A stretch of DNA of 64,000 nt from Acidovorax sp. 1608163 (lineage in GTDB: Bacteria > Pseudomonadota > Gammaproteobacteria > Burkholderiales > Burkholderiaceae_C). The notes beneath the pieces were generated by a model. That model searched no databases, was not told the DNA's origin, and saw nothing but the letters and a program-made list of their open reading frames with translations. Below, piece by piece: positions 42,650 to 52,597 of this stretch. The stretch spans positions 124,001-188,000 of the forward strand of contig NZ_CP033069.1 of NCBI RefSeq assembly GCF_003669015.1, in the 5' to 3' direction. The translations under genes and the position numbers were made by a program. Within the stretch, counting starts at the first letter, position 1, and every line of letters begins with the position of its first letter.

Positions 42650-42718
42650 TTGCTATTGAATCAATAGCTGCTCGCGCTTGTTGAATGAGGGCTGGAGGCA
42701 TTTTTTGCCTTCAGCCCT
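42650..42718. repeat. AGCGCTTAT-type repeat with long hairpin
   Basis: TGCTATTGAATCAATAGCTG and CTCGCGCTTG represent a degraded copy. It runs into a 13-base hairpin, AGGGCTGGAGGCA (42688-42700) with TGCCTTCAGCCCT (42706-42718), one G-T pair, loop TTTTT. There is no T-run after the stem, so I do not call it a terminator. It lies between the SPFH and DUF4178 genes. Confidence 0.7.
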
Positions 42719-42766
42719 TGTTCGCAGGTGACGCCTACTCGCTCACCGCCTTCCCATCGCCTGCCC

Positions 42767-44278
42767 ATGGCCACAGACCCAACCCAGCGCGCCTACCGCG
42801 CCCCTTGCCCCGGCTGCGGCGCGCCGGTGGAATTCAAGAGCGCGCAATCCACGCATGCCGTGTGCGGCTACTGCCAAAGCACTGTGGTGCGCAGCGGCGA
42901 CGTGCTCACGCGCCTGGGCAAGATGGCCGAGCTGTTCGACGACCACAGCCCGCTGCAGCTCATGGCCAGCGGGCGCGCCAAGCTCGATGGCAAAGAGCAG
43001 CCCTTCACCCTGATCGGGCGGCTGCAGTACAAAACCGAGGCCGGGGTCTGGACCGAGTGGGTGGCGTTTTTGCAAGACGGCACCATGGCCAGCCTGGGCG
43101 AAGACAACGGCGCCTACGTCTTCACCCGCAAGATCAACCCGGGCCGTGAGCTGCCCGAGGCCAGCCGCTTTCGCCTGGGGGCCACCACGGCCATCAACGG
43201 CAAAAGCTACAGCGTGGCCTTCAGTGGCAGCGCGCAGCTGCTGTCCGCCCAGGGCGAGCTGCCCAAACTGCCGCCCCTGGGCCAGCCGTTTGACATGGTG
43301 GAACTGCGCAGCGCCGATGGCGAAGTGCTCAGCATCGACTACGGCCACACGCCGCCCAATGTGGAACGCGGCACCTCGGTGCTGCTCGAAGACCTGCAAC
43401 TGCAAGGCCTCAAGGACGAATCGGCCAAAGAAGAAAAAGGCCGCCAGTTCAACTGCCCGCATTGCGGCGCGCCGGTGCAGGTGCAGCTGTCCACCACCAA
43501 AAGCCTCACCTGCGGCTCGTGCGCCAGCCTCATCAACCTGGACAGTGGCGTGGGCGGCGAGCTGCGCGCTGCCGTGCAGGACGAGCCCGTGCAGCCCATC
43601 ATCCCACTGGGCACCAAAGGGCAGCTGCAGGGCGTGCACTGGCAGGTGGTGGGCTTTCAGCACCGCATGGGCGTGGAGCCTGGCGACGACGAGCACTTTG
43701 GCTGGAGCGAGTACCTGCTCTACAACCAAAAGCGCGGCTTCGCGTTCCTGGTCGACTCCGAAGAAGGCTGGAGCATGGTGCGCCCCACCACCGGCGCGCC
43801 GCAGCTGGCCTCCAGTGGGCGCTCGGCCACGTACATGGGCACCAAGTACGACCTCAAATACACCTACGAGGCTGAAACCACCTACGTGCTGGGCGAGTTC
43901 TACTGGCAAGTGAGCCGGGGCCAGAAAACCTCCAACCGCGACTTCGCCAGCAGCAAAGGCCTGCTGTCGCTGGAGCAAAGCGCCAACGAAATCACCTGGT
44001 CGTCGGGCGACAAGCTCAGCAGCGACACGGTGGCCAAGGCCTTCAAGCTCGACGACAAGAAGGACGTGCTCCAGCGTGACGACACCGGCCCTTTTGTGGC
44101 CAAGTCGGGCATGGGCTGCGGCACCATCATCCTCATCGCGGTGGTCATCATCATCGTGCTCATCCTCATGAGCCGCTGCTCCAGCTGCGACCCACGGGTC
44201 GAGAACTGCTCCTCATCGGGTTACCGCAGTTCGGGCGGCTCGTACGGCGGGTATTCCTCCGGCGGCGGGCACAAGTAG
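42767..44278 (+). CDS. DUF4178 protein with zinc ribbons and a C-terminal membrane helix
   Basis: A 503-residue protein. A zinc ribbon opens it (CPGCGAPVEF, CGYCQS, residues about 14-40), then a beta-rich DUF4178 domain (GRLQYKTEAGVWTEWVAFLQ). A second ribbon (CPHCGAPVQV, CGSC, about 240-265), another DUF4178 domain (QVVGFQHRMGVEPGDDEHFG) and a helix CGTIILIAVVIIIVLILMS (about 455-475) follow. The end is Ser/Gly/Tyr-rich. The start at 42767 is preferred over 42728. No enzymatic motif is seen. It belongs to the membrane-stress/polyamine neighbourhood. Confidence 0.9.
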   Translation: MATDPTQRAYRAPCPGCGAPVEFKSAQSTHAVCGYCQSTVVRSGDVLTRLGKMAELFDDHSPLQLMASGRAKLDGKEQPFTLIGRLQYKTEAGVWTEWVAFLQDGTMASLGEDNGAYVFTRKINPGRELPEASRFRLGATTAINGKSYSVAFSGSAQLLSAQGELPKLPPLGQPFDMVELRSADGEVLSIDYGHTPPNVERGTSVLLEDLQLQGLKDESAKEEKGRQFNCPHCGAPVQVQLSTTKSLTCGSCASLINLDSGVGGELRAAVQDEPVQPIIPLGTKGQLQGVHWQVVGFQHRMGVEPGDDEHFGWSEYLLYNQKRGFAFLVDSEEGWSMVRPTTGAPQLASSGRSATYMGTKYDLKYTYEAETTYVLGEFYWQVSRGQKTSNRDFASSKGLLSLEQSANEITWSSGDKLSSDTVAKAFKLDDKKDVLQRDDTGPFVAKSGMGCGTIILIAVVIIIVLILMSRCSSCDPRVENCSSSGYRSSGGSYGGYSSGGGHK

Positions 44279-44335
44279 CCTGCGGCTGTCATTCCAAAAC
44301 TCTCAGTCTTTCCCTCTTTTCAAGGAGCAACCACC

Positions 44336-44557
44336 ATGGTCGGAATCGAATGGCTCAAGCCCGCAGCGTTCCTCGGGTCCATCCTCTACGCACTCATCGG
44401 CGTCGTCATCTTCTGGGTCTGCTTCATCGTGGTGGACAAGATCACCCCCTATGACCTGTGGCGCGAAATCGTGGAAAAGCAGAACCAGGCCCTGGGCTTG
44501 GTGGTGGCCGCCATGTGCCTGGGCATCAGCATCATCGTGGCGGCCGCGATCCATTGA
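44336..44557 (+). CDS. DUF350 small membrane protein (YjfL-like)
   Basis: A 73-residue protein with two helices (FLGSILYALIGVVIFWVCFIV and ALGLVVAAMCLGISIIVAAA), typical of DUF350. The sequence DKITPYDLWREIVEKQNQAL between them is the usual conserved loop. AAGGAG at 44322-44327 precedes the ATG. It completes the SPFH-DUF4178-DUF350 set. Function unknown; it often occurs with PspA-like or spermidine-synthase-like genes. Confidence 0.9.
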   Translation: MVGIEWLKPAAFLGSILYALIGVVIFWVCFIVVDKITPYDLWREIVEKQNQALGLVVAAMCLGISIIVAAAIH

Positions 44558-44620
44558 TGTGTCGTTGGCGCGCAGGCCTGTGCGCTGTGTGGCTTCAATG
44601 TGTCGCTTTGGTAAATTATT

Positions 44621-44640
44621 AAATAATAATTGTTCTCATT
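44621..44640. promoter_or_regulatory. Fur box upstream of the TonB receptor
   Basis: AAATAATAATTGTTCTCATT resembles the Fur consensus (overlapping heptamers of the TGATAAT/ATTATCA type) and the common upstream sequence of siderophore receptor genes. It is about 70 bases before the ATG at 44710. Confidence 0.78.
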
Positions 44641-44709
44641 TGCATTAAAATGTGACGTTCAGTATTTGGCGCCTCCTGCAAAGAAGCGCGCGCTATTTAG
44701 GACGTTGAC

Positions 44710-46869
44710 ATGGCAATCGATTCCAGCACGGGCAGCAAGGCTGCCCGTTTTCCTTTGGGCCGCATGGGCGCAGCCCTTTTAGTGGGTTTTGGCTCTTGGG
44801 GCGGCCAGGCCTTGGCGCAAGACACTCTGCGCACGGCCGCAGAACTGCCGGCTGTGCAGGTCACGGGTGCGCAATATGACCCCGACGATGTGCGCCCCGA
44901 AGGCGTGACCACCGCCACCAAAACCTACATGGCGCCCAAGGACATTCCGCAAACCATCGACACGCTGGAAGTCAACAAATACAAAAGCTATGGCATCAAC
45001 GACCTGGCCACCATGCTCGACGGCGTGCCGGGCGTCAACACCAGCTATGACATGCGCGGCGAGGGCGTGATGATCCGGGGCTTTGCAGCGGACTCGGGCG
45101 ATATCTACCGTGACGGCGTGCGCGAAAGCGGCCAGGTGCGCCGCAGCACCGCGAACGTCGAGCGCATTGAAATCCTCAAGGGCCCCGCATCGGTGCTGTA
45201 CGGCCGCAGCGCAGGCGGTGGGGTGATCAACATGGTCAGCAAACAGGCACGCTTTGATGCCAAGAGCAGCCTGACCCTGCGAGGTGGCTCGTGGGACAAC
45301 TACGGCGGCACGCTGGACATCAACAAAGTCATCAACCCCAACGTGGCCGTGCGCGTGACCGCGGACCGCGAGCAGGCGCACAGCTTTCGCAGTGGCATCC
45401 GCAACAAGAACGAAATGGTTTCGCCCAGCATCACGGTGGACACGCGCACAGGCTTGCGTTGGACGGGTCAATACACCTATGACAACGTGTGGCGTGTACC
45501 CGACCGTGGGCCTGCATACGATCAATTGCCAGCGGGGGTGTCCATTCGGCAGGGGTTTGCGCAGCCTGGAGACTACGTGGAAGACCGCCTGCGTGTGCTT
45601 CGTTCGGACCTGAGCTACGACTTCAACGCGGCCTGGAGCCTGCGCTGGGTGGCAAGCAAGCGCGAGGCCAGTCAAGACTTTGACCACTACTTTGCGGGCA
45701 CGTACTGCAATGCGCAGGGGCGTACATCCGCGGGCGTGGCGTGCGCCAACCCCGGTCGCGTCCGCCAAAGCTACGCTTGGCAGCAGACCAGTAACAAGAC
45801 GACGAATCACACCCTGGACCTCACTGGCCGGGTTGATCTGGCGGGCATGCGCCATGAGTTGTTGGTGGGACTGGAACACAGTGAAGAGGTGCGTAACCCC
45901 CGCTTGTTCTCAACGGCCAACAGCAATGGGTCGATCGATCCGTTCAATCCGGTGCTCAACGCCGTGCGCCCCGTGCAAGGCGCGCCGTCGCAGCAAAACC
46001 TGCATGAAGCGCAAGCCAAAGCGCTCTACGCCCAAGATCTCATCCACTTGGCTCCGCAGTGGAAGTTGCTGCTTGGCGGGCGTTACGACAGCTTTGACTT
46101 CACCACCTTGAACCAACTCAGTGGAGTCCAGCGCTCGTCCAGCGGGGATTCTGTGAGCCCGCGTGTTGGGCTGGTCTGGCAGCCTGTGCGTGACCACAGT
46201 CTCTACACCTCTTACAGCAAGAGCTTTTCTCCCTACGGAGGGCGTGGGTTGCTGGGGGTATCCGTGGTTCCCAATGCTGTGTTCGATGCAGAACCTCAGC
46301 ACTCACGTCAGATGGAGGCCGGTATCAAGAGCGACTGGCTGGATGGCAAGTTGTCTACCCAGCTGGCTGTGTACCAACTGGAGCACTACAACATTCGCTA
46401 CCAGCCGGAGCCCGTGAACAACCCTCTGCTTTACATGGTGCGAGGGAAGGAGCGCTCGCGCGGCATTGAGTGGAGTGCAGCAGGTCGCTTGGCGCCTTCG
46501 TGGTATGTGCGTGGTGGCGTTGGCCTGATGAGCGCCAAGGTAGTGGAGGACCGCAGCGTGCCAGCCAACGAAGGCAAAAACCTGCGTGACACCGCCAAGC
46601 GCAACGGCAATCTGTTCGTGCGCTACGCACCCGATGGCGCCTGGTATGGCGAACTGGGCGTGACGCACACCAGCAGCCGCTACACCAACGAGGCCAACAC
46701 CACCCGCCTGCCCGGCTACACCCGCTGGGACGCCCTGGTCGGCTGGCGTGCTGCCCCCTGGAGCGCCACACTGGCTCTGTCCAACCTGTTGGACAAGGAG
46801 TATTGGCGCTCGTCCAGCATGCCGGGTGCTCCCCGCAGCGTGCTTCTGAGTGTGAACTACCAGTTCTGA
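44710..46869 (+). CDS. TonB-dependent siderophore receptor
   Basis: A 719-residue outer-membrane receptor. The signal peptide is about 1-36 (GAALLVGFGSWGGQALAQ). The plug domain (about 60-170) has APKDIPQTIDTLEV as the start, VMIRGFAADSGDIYRDGVRE, ERIEILKGPASVLYGRSAGG and GVINMVSKQ. The 22-strand barrel ends LLSVNYQF with the terminal Phe. The plug resembles FhuA/FcuA and catecholate types; the ligand is unclear. No ABC import genes or biosynthesis genes adjoin. It breaks the SPFH-SpeE neighbourhood and reads in the same direction. Confidence 0.93.
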   Translation: MAIDSSTGSKAARFPLGRMGAALLVGFGSWGGQALAQDTLRTAAELPAVQVTGAQYDPDDVRPEGVTTATKTYMAPKDIPQTIDTLEVNKYKSYGINDLATMLDGVPGVNTSYDMRGEGVMIRGFAADSGDIYRDGVRESGQVRRSTANVERIEILKGPASVLYGRSAGGGVINMVSKQARFDAKSSLTLRGGSWDNYGGTLDINKVINPNVAVRVTADREQAHSFRSGIRNKNEMVSPSITVDTRTGLRWTGQYTYDNVWRVPDRGPAYDQLPAGVSIRQGFAQPGDYVEDRLRVLRSDLSYDFNAAWSLRWVASKREASQDFDHYFAGTYCNAQGRTSAGVACANPGRVRQSYAWQQTSNKTTNHTLDLTGRVDLAGMRHELLVGLEHSEEVRNPRLFSTANSNGSIDPFNPVLNAVRPVQGAPSQQNLHEAQAKALYAQDLIHLAPQWKLLLGGRYDSFDFTTLNQLSGVQRSSSGDSVSPRVGLVWQPVRDHSLYTSYSKSFSPYGGRGLLGVSVVPNAVFDAEPQHSRQMEAGIKSDWLDGKLSTQLAVYQLEHYNIRYQPEPVNNPLLYMVRGKERSRGIEWSAAGRLAPSWYVRGGVGLMSAKVVEDRSVPANEGKNLRDTAKRNGNLFVRYAPDGAWYGELGVTHTSSRYTNEANTTRLPGYTRWDALVGWRAAPWSATLALSNLLDKEYWRSSSMPGAPRSVLLSVNYQF

Positions 46870-47006
46870 GACTCGGTATCGGCAGCACCCCGTCTGTGCA
46901 GGGACGCCATACCGGTCTTTGGCTCCGGGGTTTGTTGCAGAGGGACAAGGCATTCACCCCCACAATACTGGGCTGATTTGTCAGGGCATTGCCCGGTCTC
47001 CTTCGC

Positions 47007-48578
47007 ATGTCTTCCATCCCCCACTCCATTGCGGGCGCTACGGCGCCCGAATTGCCCTCCCCAGGCCCCCGCCCCATCGACATCGCCCTGCTCATCAGCG
47101 TCTTCGTGGTGGCGGCCTGTGGCCTGCTGTACGAGCTGGCGGCGGGGGCGCTGGCGTCGTATGTGCTGGGCGATTCGGTGCTGCAGTTCTCCACCATCAT
47201 CGGCACCTACCTGTTTGCCATGGGCGTGGGGTCGTGGCTGTCGCGGTACTTTGAGCGGCAGCTGCCCGCGCATTTTTTGCGCATTGAGCTGCTGGTGGCG
47301 CTGATCGGCGGGGCGCTGCCCGCCACGCTGTTCCTGGCCAATGCGTATGCGCCGGGGGCCTTTCGGTTTTTGCTGTACGGCATGGTGCTCATGGTGGGCA
47401 CGCTGGTGGGGTTGGAGATTCCGCTGGTCATGCGCATCTTGAAGCGCAACACCGCCCTCAAGGACCTGGTGTCGCAGGTGCTCACGTTTGACTACCTGGG
47501 CGCACTGGCCGTGTCCATGGCCTTTCCGCTGCTGCTGGTGCCGCACCTGGGACTCATCCGCACAGGGCTGCTGTTTGGGTTGATGAATGCGGCCGTGGCG
47601 CTGTGGGCAGTGTGGTTGTTCCGTGCCGAGCTGCGGCGGCTGCGCGCGCATGCGGTGGCCTGCGTGATGGTGCTGCTGGCGCTGCTGGCGGGCTTTGCCG
47701 GGGCCGACCACATCACCACCCTGGCCGAAGACAAGTTCTACCAGGACCGCGTGGTCTACAGCACCGCATCGCCCTACCAGCGCATTGTGGTCACCCACGG
47801 CAAGGCGGGGCACCGGCTGTTCCTCAATGGCAACCTGCAGTTTGCCGAGCGTGACGAGTACCGCTACCACGAGGCCCTGGTGCACCCAGCCATGGCGGCG
47901 CACAGTCGTCCGAAGCGCGTGGCCGTGCTGGGCGGCGGGGACGGCATGGCGGTGCGCGAGATTCTCAAATACCCCTCGGTCGAATCCGTCACGCTGGTCG
48001 AGCTGGACCCGGCCATGACCCGCACCTTCACCGAGCACCCCACGCTGGCGCGGCTGAACGGCGGCGCGCTGAAGAACCCCAAGGTGCACATCGTCAACAC
48101 CGACGCCTTTCAGTGGCTGCAGCAAGGGGAAGACACTTTTGACGTGATCGTGGTGGACTTTCCAGACCCGACCAATTTTTCGATTGGCAAGCTCTACACC
48201 AACAGTTTCTATTCGCTGCTGGACAAGCGCCTGTCGGCCAGCGGTTACGCCGTGGTGCAAACCACCTCGCCCCTGGTGGCGCGCCAGAGTTTTTGGACGG
48301 TGGTGAGCACCATCGAATCGGTGGGCCTGCGCACGGCCCCTTACCACGCCCATGTGCCCAGCTTTGGCGAGTGGGGCTACGTGCTGGCCAGCCGCCGCCC
48401 CTGGCGCATGCCCGATGCGCTGCCCGGTGGATTGCAGTTCCTGAGCCCGCAAACGTTGCCGCTGCTCTTTGACTTTCCGCTGGACATGGCGCGTGTGCCT
48501 GCCGAGGTCAACCGCCTGTCCAACCAGGTGCTGGTGCACACCTACGAGCGTGAGTGGGGCAAGGTGGTGGCGCACTGA
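47007..48578 (+). CDS. membrane-bound spermidine-synthase homologue
   Basis: A 523-residue protein. Seven or so helices fill residues 15-230 (IALLISVFVVAACGLLYELA; STIIGTYLFAMGVGSWLSRYF). The C-terminal spermidine-synthase fold (about 240-500) has the decarboxylated-SAM loop VAVLGGGDGMAVREILKY, TLVELDPAM and VVDFPDPTNFSIGKLYT. The usual catalytic Asp of aminopropyltransferases, in a D-S/P-D-P type motif, is VDFPDP here. Whether it makes spermidine or another product in the membrane is not known. I start at the ATG at 47007; a TTG at 46989 is in frame. The gene commonly clusters with DUF4178 and DUF350. Confidence 0.9.
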   Translation: MSSIPHSIAGATAPELPSPGPRPIDIALLISVFVVAACGLLYELAAGALASYVLGDSVLQFSTIIGTYLFAMGVGSWLSRYFERQLPAHFLRIELLVALIGGALPATLFLANAYAPGAFRFLLYGMVLMVGTLVGLEIPLVMRILKRNTALKDLVSQVLTFDYLGALAVSMAFPLLLVPHLGLIRTGLLFGLMNAAVALWAVWLFRAELRRLRAHAVACVMVLLALLAGFAGADHITTLAEDKFYQDRVVYSTASPYQRIVVTHGKAGHRLFLNGNLQFAERDEYRYHEALVHPAMAAHSRPKRVAVLGGGDGMAVREILKYPSVESVTLVELDPAMTRTFTEHPTLARLNGGALKNPKVHIVNTDAFQWLQQGEDTFDVIVVDFPDPTNFSIGKLYTNSFYSLLDKRLSASGYAVVQTTSPLVARQSFWTVVSTIESVGLRTAPYHAHVPSFGEWGYVLASRRPWRMPDALPGGLQFLSPQTLPLLFDFPLDMARVPAEVNRLSNQVLVHTYEREWGKVVAH

Positions 48579-48841
48579 GCCTGGCTGCCCGGCGTGTACA
48601 CCGCGCCGTGTTCACGTGGGGCGCTCAGGCTTTGTCGATGCGGTGCAGTTATTCCCGCTACCATGCCAAAAAACAGGCGGTAACCGCTGGAAACAAGCGC
48701 CTTGGGCGCGGTTCACAAAACGCCCTTGGCGCCATGGCGCCGCTCTGCTGCGCAGGACTGGCCGGCTACTGAGCGCTTGGCCCAGGCTGCCTTGCTGGGT
48801 TTTGTTCACCGCACCAGGCTCCGATCACACAGGTGGATTCC

Positions 48842-51800
48842 ATGCTGGACCAATTTTTCATCAGCAAAGCGCAGGCCTACCCCTTGCTATGGGCGCAGCA
48901 CAACCCCTGGCTGGTGGCGCTGTCGGTGGCGATGGCGATGCTGGCCTCGGTGCTGGCGCTGCAAATGGCCGCCCTGGCGCGCCGGGCCGATGTGGGGTTC
49001 ACCCGGCAACTGGCCCGGGGCTCGGGGGCCCTGGCGCTGGGCGGAGGCATCTGGTCCATGCACTTCATTGGCATGCTGGCCTTTGCGGTGTGCGCCCGGG
49101 GGCGGTTCGATGCAGTGACCACCGTGCTGTCCATGTTGCCCAGCGTGCTGGCTTCGTGGGTGGCGCTGGGGCTGTTGATGCGCCGTGAGGTGGGCCGCAT
49201 GGCGCTGGTGGCGGGTGGGGTGTTTGTGGGTGCGGGCATTGGGGCCATGCACTACATCGGCATGGCGGCATCGGAGTGGGCCCCCGTCATGCGCTATGAC
49301 CCTTGGGGCTTTGCCGCATCGGTGCTGGTGGCGGTGCTGCTGGCCATTGTGGCGCTGTGGGTGCGCTTTGGGCTGGAGCGCGCGGTGCGCTGGCGCAGGC
49401 AGCGCCTGAACTGGGCGGCGGGCGCGGTGATGGGCCTGGCGATTGCGGGCATGCACTACACCGGCATGGCCGCCCTGCGCTTCATCGATGCCCCGGACGA
49501 ACCCGAGCTGCTGGCAGCCTCTGCCGGAAGCACGCCGCTGGCGCTGGCCATTGCGGGCGTGGCGGTGGTCATCGGGCTGCTGGTGGTCGCCATCAACGCT
49601 GGCCTGCGCTACCGCCAGATGTTCATGAAGGTGCGCCAGAGCGAATCGCGCCTGCGGGCCATTGCCGACACCGCAGCAGACGGCATCGTGATGATCGACG
49701 CGCGGGGGCTGGTGCAGTCGTTCAATGCGGCGGCCGAGCGCATCCTGGGCTGGCACCCCAGCGAAGTGGTGGGGCAGAACGTGTCCATGCTCATGCCCGA
49801 GCCCGACCGCTCGCGCCACGATGGGTACCTGCAGCGCTACCTCCGCGGCCAGGGCGGCAGCATTGTGGGCTCCAGCAGCCGCGAGGTGCAGGCCCTGCGG
49901 CGCGATGGCAGCACCGTGCCCATCCGCCTGTCGGTGGGGCGTGTGCGGCTCGATGGTGACCCGGTGTTTGTGGGCTTCATCGGCGATCTGAGCCAGCGCC
50001 GTGCCATGGAGCAAGAGCTGCAACGCAGCGAACAGCGCCTGCGCTCCTTGATGGGCAACATCCCCGGGGTGACGTTTCGCTGCAGCTACGACGCGGACTG
50101 GACCATGCTGTTCATCAGCGATGCCGTGACGGCCCTGACCGGCTGGCAGCCGCAGGACTTTCTGGAGGGGCGCGTCAACTTCACGCAGCTCACCTTGCCC
50201 GAAGAAGTGCCCCGCCTGTGGGAAGAAGTGTCGGCCGCCATCGCGCAGCGCCGGCCCTACCACGTTGAATTTCGCCTGCTGGACCGCCAGGGCCGTGTGC
50301 GCTCGGTGTCTGAAAGCGGTCGCCCCGTGGTGGGCGACGATGGCGAGGTGCAGTGGATCGACGGCGTGATCATGGACATGACGGTCTTCAAAGAGCGCAA
50401 CGCCGAGTTTGAAAGCACCGTGCGCGCCATTGACCGCGCCCTGGCGGTGGTGGAGTTCGACCTGCAAGGCAACGTGCTCACGGCCAATACCAATTTTCGC
50501 GAACTCATGGGCTACCGGCTGGACGAAATCGTGGGCCAGCACCACCGCATGTTCTGCGAGCCGGCCTATGCGCAAAGCGCCGCCTACACCGAGTTCTGGC
50601 AGCAACTGCGCGATGGCAAGCTGGACGGTGGCGAATACCAGCGCCTGGGCAAAGGCGGGCGGCGCATCTGGATCCAGGCCACCTACAACCCCATCTTCGA
50701 CGCGCAGGGCCAGCCCTTCAAGGTGGTGAAATTTGCCACCGACCTGAGCGAGCGCCGCGCCATGGAGCAAGAGCTGCGCGCCGCCAAAGAGCGTGCCGAA
50801 CAGGCCGCTGCCGCGCGCAGCACCTTCCTGGCCAACATGAGCCACGAAATCCGCACGCCCATGAACGCCATCATCGGCTTCACCGAAGCGCTGCTCGACA
50901 CCCCCATGGAACCCCAGCAGCGCCGCCACCTGGGCACGGTGCAGCATGCGGCGCGCTCCATGCTGCGTTTGCTCAACGACATTCTGGACACCGCCAAGCT
51001 CGAAAAAGGTGCGGTCGAGCTGGAGATTGCCGACTTCTCGCTGCAGGAGGTGTGCGAGCAGATTCTGGCTTCGCTGCGCATCCATGCCGCCAAGAAGCAG
51101 CTGGAGCTGCAGTGCCTGGCCACCGAGCAGGTGCCTGCCTACCTGCGTGGTGACGCGCTGCGGTTGCAGCAGGTGCTGCTGAACCTGCTGGGCAACGCGC
51201 TCAAGTTCACCCAGCAAGGCCATGTGCTGCTGCGGCTGGACTACCAGGACGGCTCGCTGGTGATGGAGGTCGAGGACACTGGCATTGGCATCGCAGCCCA
51301 GCACCTGGACCGCATCTTCGACCCCTTTGCGCAGGCCGATGCGTCCACCACCCGCCAGTTTGGTGGCACCGGGCTGGGCACCACCATCTCCCGCCAACTG
51401 GTCGAACTGATGGGCGGCACCATCGGCGTGCGCAGCACCCTGGGCGTGGGCACCACGTTCACCGTGCGCCTGCCCTTGCCCACCGGCCAGGCCACCGAGG
51501 CCGTGGCCACCCCCAGCCATGCGGCGCAATTGCCACCACTGCGCGTGCTGGCCGTGGACGACGTGCCCGCCAACATCGAACTGCTGCAAATCCAGCTCCA
51601 CCGTGGCCGCCACCAGGTCACCGTGGCGCGTGACGGCGAAGAGGCTGTGCAGGCGTATGCACAGGGGCGCTTTGATGTGGTGCTGATGGACCTGCAAATG
51701 CCCGGCATGGACGGCCTGGAGGCCACGCGCCGCATCCGCACGTTTGAGCAGGCGCGGCGCCGCAAGCCTGTGCCGGTGATCGCCTTGTCGGCCAGCGTGC

Positions 51801-52597
51801 TGGAGCAAGACCGCCGCAACGCCCGCGCGGCGGGCATGGACGGCTTTGCCAGCAAGCCCCTGGAGCCCGCGCGGCTGTTCCGCGAGATCGCACGGGTGCT
51901 CAACCTGCAGCCCGATGCGGCCTCGGACTGGGGCGCACTGACCGCAGCGGCTGCGCTCAGCAGCCCTGCCGTGGCGCCTGCCCCCCAGGCGCAGGGCGTC
52001 ATCGACTGGGAGCGCGGCACCCGCCTGTGGGGCCAGCGCGCGCTGCTGCGCGATGCCATTGCGCGCCTGGTGGGCGAGCACGAGGCCACCCCCGCAACAC
52101 TGCAGGCCCTGGTGGCCCAACGCGACCTGGACAGCGCCCGGGCCCTGGCCCACCGCCTGCGCGGGGCCGCGGCCAACCTGGCGCTGGTGCCGCTGCAAAC
52201 CTTGGCCCAGCGCATTGAGGAAGCTGCCCGCGCGCTGGACCGCACCGCCCTGGTCCCGCTGGTGGCCGCTCTGCCCGCCGCCATGCGGGCTGTGCAGCAG
52301 GCCCTGGCCAGCGAGGCCGATGCCGCCGCCGCACCCGCCCCCGGCGTGGGCCAGCACGCGCCGCTGGCGCCTGCGCAGCGCGCGCAGGCCCTGGCGGCGG
52401 CGCAGGCCTTGGCACAGGCTTTGGCACGATCGGAATTGGCCCAGCCGCCTTTGGACGTGCTGGCACAGCTGCTGCCCGGCGATGCCATGGAGCGGCTGCA
52501 GGAAGCGATCGATACTTTTGACTTTGACCAGGCGCTGGTGCAACTGCAGCAGCTGCGCACCCACTGGATCGACGAGCCCACGGAGACCCCCGCATGA
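48842..52597 (+). CDS. MHYT-domain hybrid sensor histidine kinase (PAS, HisKA, HATPase, REC, HPt)
   Basis: A 1251-residue membrane kinase. The MHYT sensor (about 1-250) has three copies of its motif, MHFIGM, MHYIGM and MHYTGM, each in a helix; these are proposed to bind copper and sense oxygen, CO or NO. Three PAS domains follow (about 280-400, 400-525, 530-645). The HisKA box is MSHEIRTPMNAIIGF (H near 667), with a HATPase (DTGIGI, GGTGLG). REC has the Asp in VVLMDLQMPGMDG (near 949), and HPt has HRLRGAAAN (near 1103). AGGTGG before 48842 argues for that ATG. It overlaps the next gene by four bases. Confidence 0.93.
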   Translation: MLDQFFISKAQAYPLLWAQHNPWLVALSVAMAMLASVLALQMAALARRADVGFTRQLARGSGALALGGGIWSMHFIGMLAFAVCARGRFDAVTTVLSMLPSVLASWVALGLLMRREVGRMALVAGGVFVGAGIGAMHYIGMAASEWAPVMRYDPWGFAASVLVAVLLAIVALWVRFGLERAVRWRRQRLNWAAGAVMGLAIAGMHYTGMAALRFIDAPDEPELLAASAGSTPLALAIAGVAVVIGLLVVAINAGLRYRQMFMKVRQSESRLRAIADTAADGIVMIDARGLVQSFNAAAERILGWHPSEVVGQNVSMLMPEPDRSRHDGYLQRYLRGQGGSIVGSSSREVQALRRDGSTVPIRLSVGRVRLDGDPVFVGFIGDLSQRRAMEQELQRSEQRLRSLMGNIPGVTFRCSYDADWTMLFISDAVTALTGWQPQDFLEGRVNFTQLTLPEEVPRLWEEVSAAIAQRRPYHVEFRLLDRQGRVRSVSESGRPVVGDDGEVQWIDGVIMDMTVFKERNAEFESTVRAIDRALAVVEFDLQGNVLTANTNFRELMGYRLDEIVGQHHRMFCEPAYAQSAAYTEFWQQLRDGKLDGGEYQRLGKGGRRIWIQATYNPIFDAQGQPFKVVKFATDLSERRAMEQELRAAKERAEQAAAARSTFLANMSHEIRTPMNAIIGFTEALLDTPMEPQQRRHLGTVQHAARSMLRLLNDILDTAKLEKGAVELEIADFSLQEVCEQILASLRIHAAKKQLELQCLATEQVPAYLRGDALRLQQVLLNLLGNALKFTQQGHVLLRLDYQDGSLVMEVEDTGIGIAAQHLDRIFDPFAQADASTTRQFGGTGLGTTISRQLVELMGGTIGVRSTLGVGTTFTVRLPLPTGQATEAVATPSHAAQLPPLRVLAVDDVPANIELLQIQLHRGRHQVTVARDGEEAVQAYAQGRFDVVLMDLQMPGMDGLEATRRIRTFEQARRRKPVPVIALSASVLEQDRRNARAAGMDGFASKPLEPARLFREIARVLNLQPDAASDWGALTAAAALSSPAVAPAPQAQGVIDWERGTRLWGQRALLRDAIARLVGEHEATPATLQALVAQRDLDSARALAHRLRGAAANLALVPLQTLAQRIEEAARALDRTALVPLVAALPAAMRAVQQALASEADAAAAPAPGVGQHAPLAPAQRAQALAAAQALAQALARSELAQPPLDVLAQLLPGDAMERLQEAIDTFDFDQALVQLQQLRTHWIDEPTETPA

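Noticed and set aside
48674-48690. GCGGTAACCGC palindrome before the MHYT kinase gene
   Set aside because: Short, single, and without a recognisable regulator or promoter nearby.
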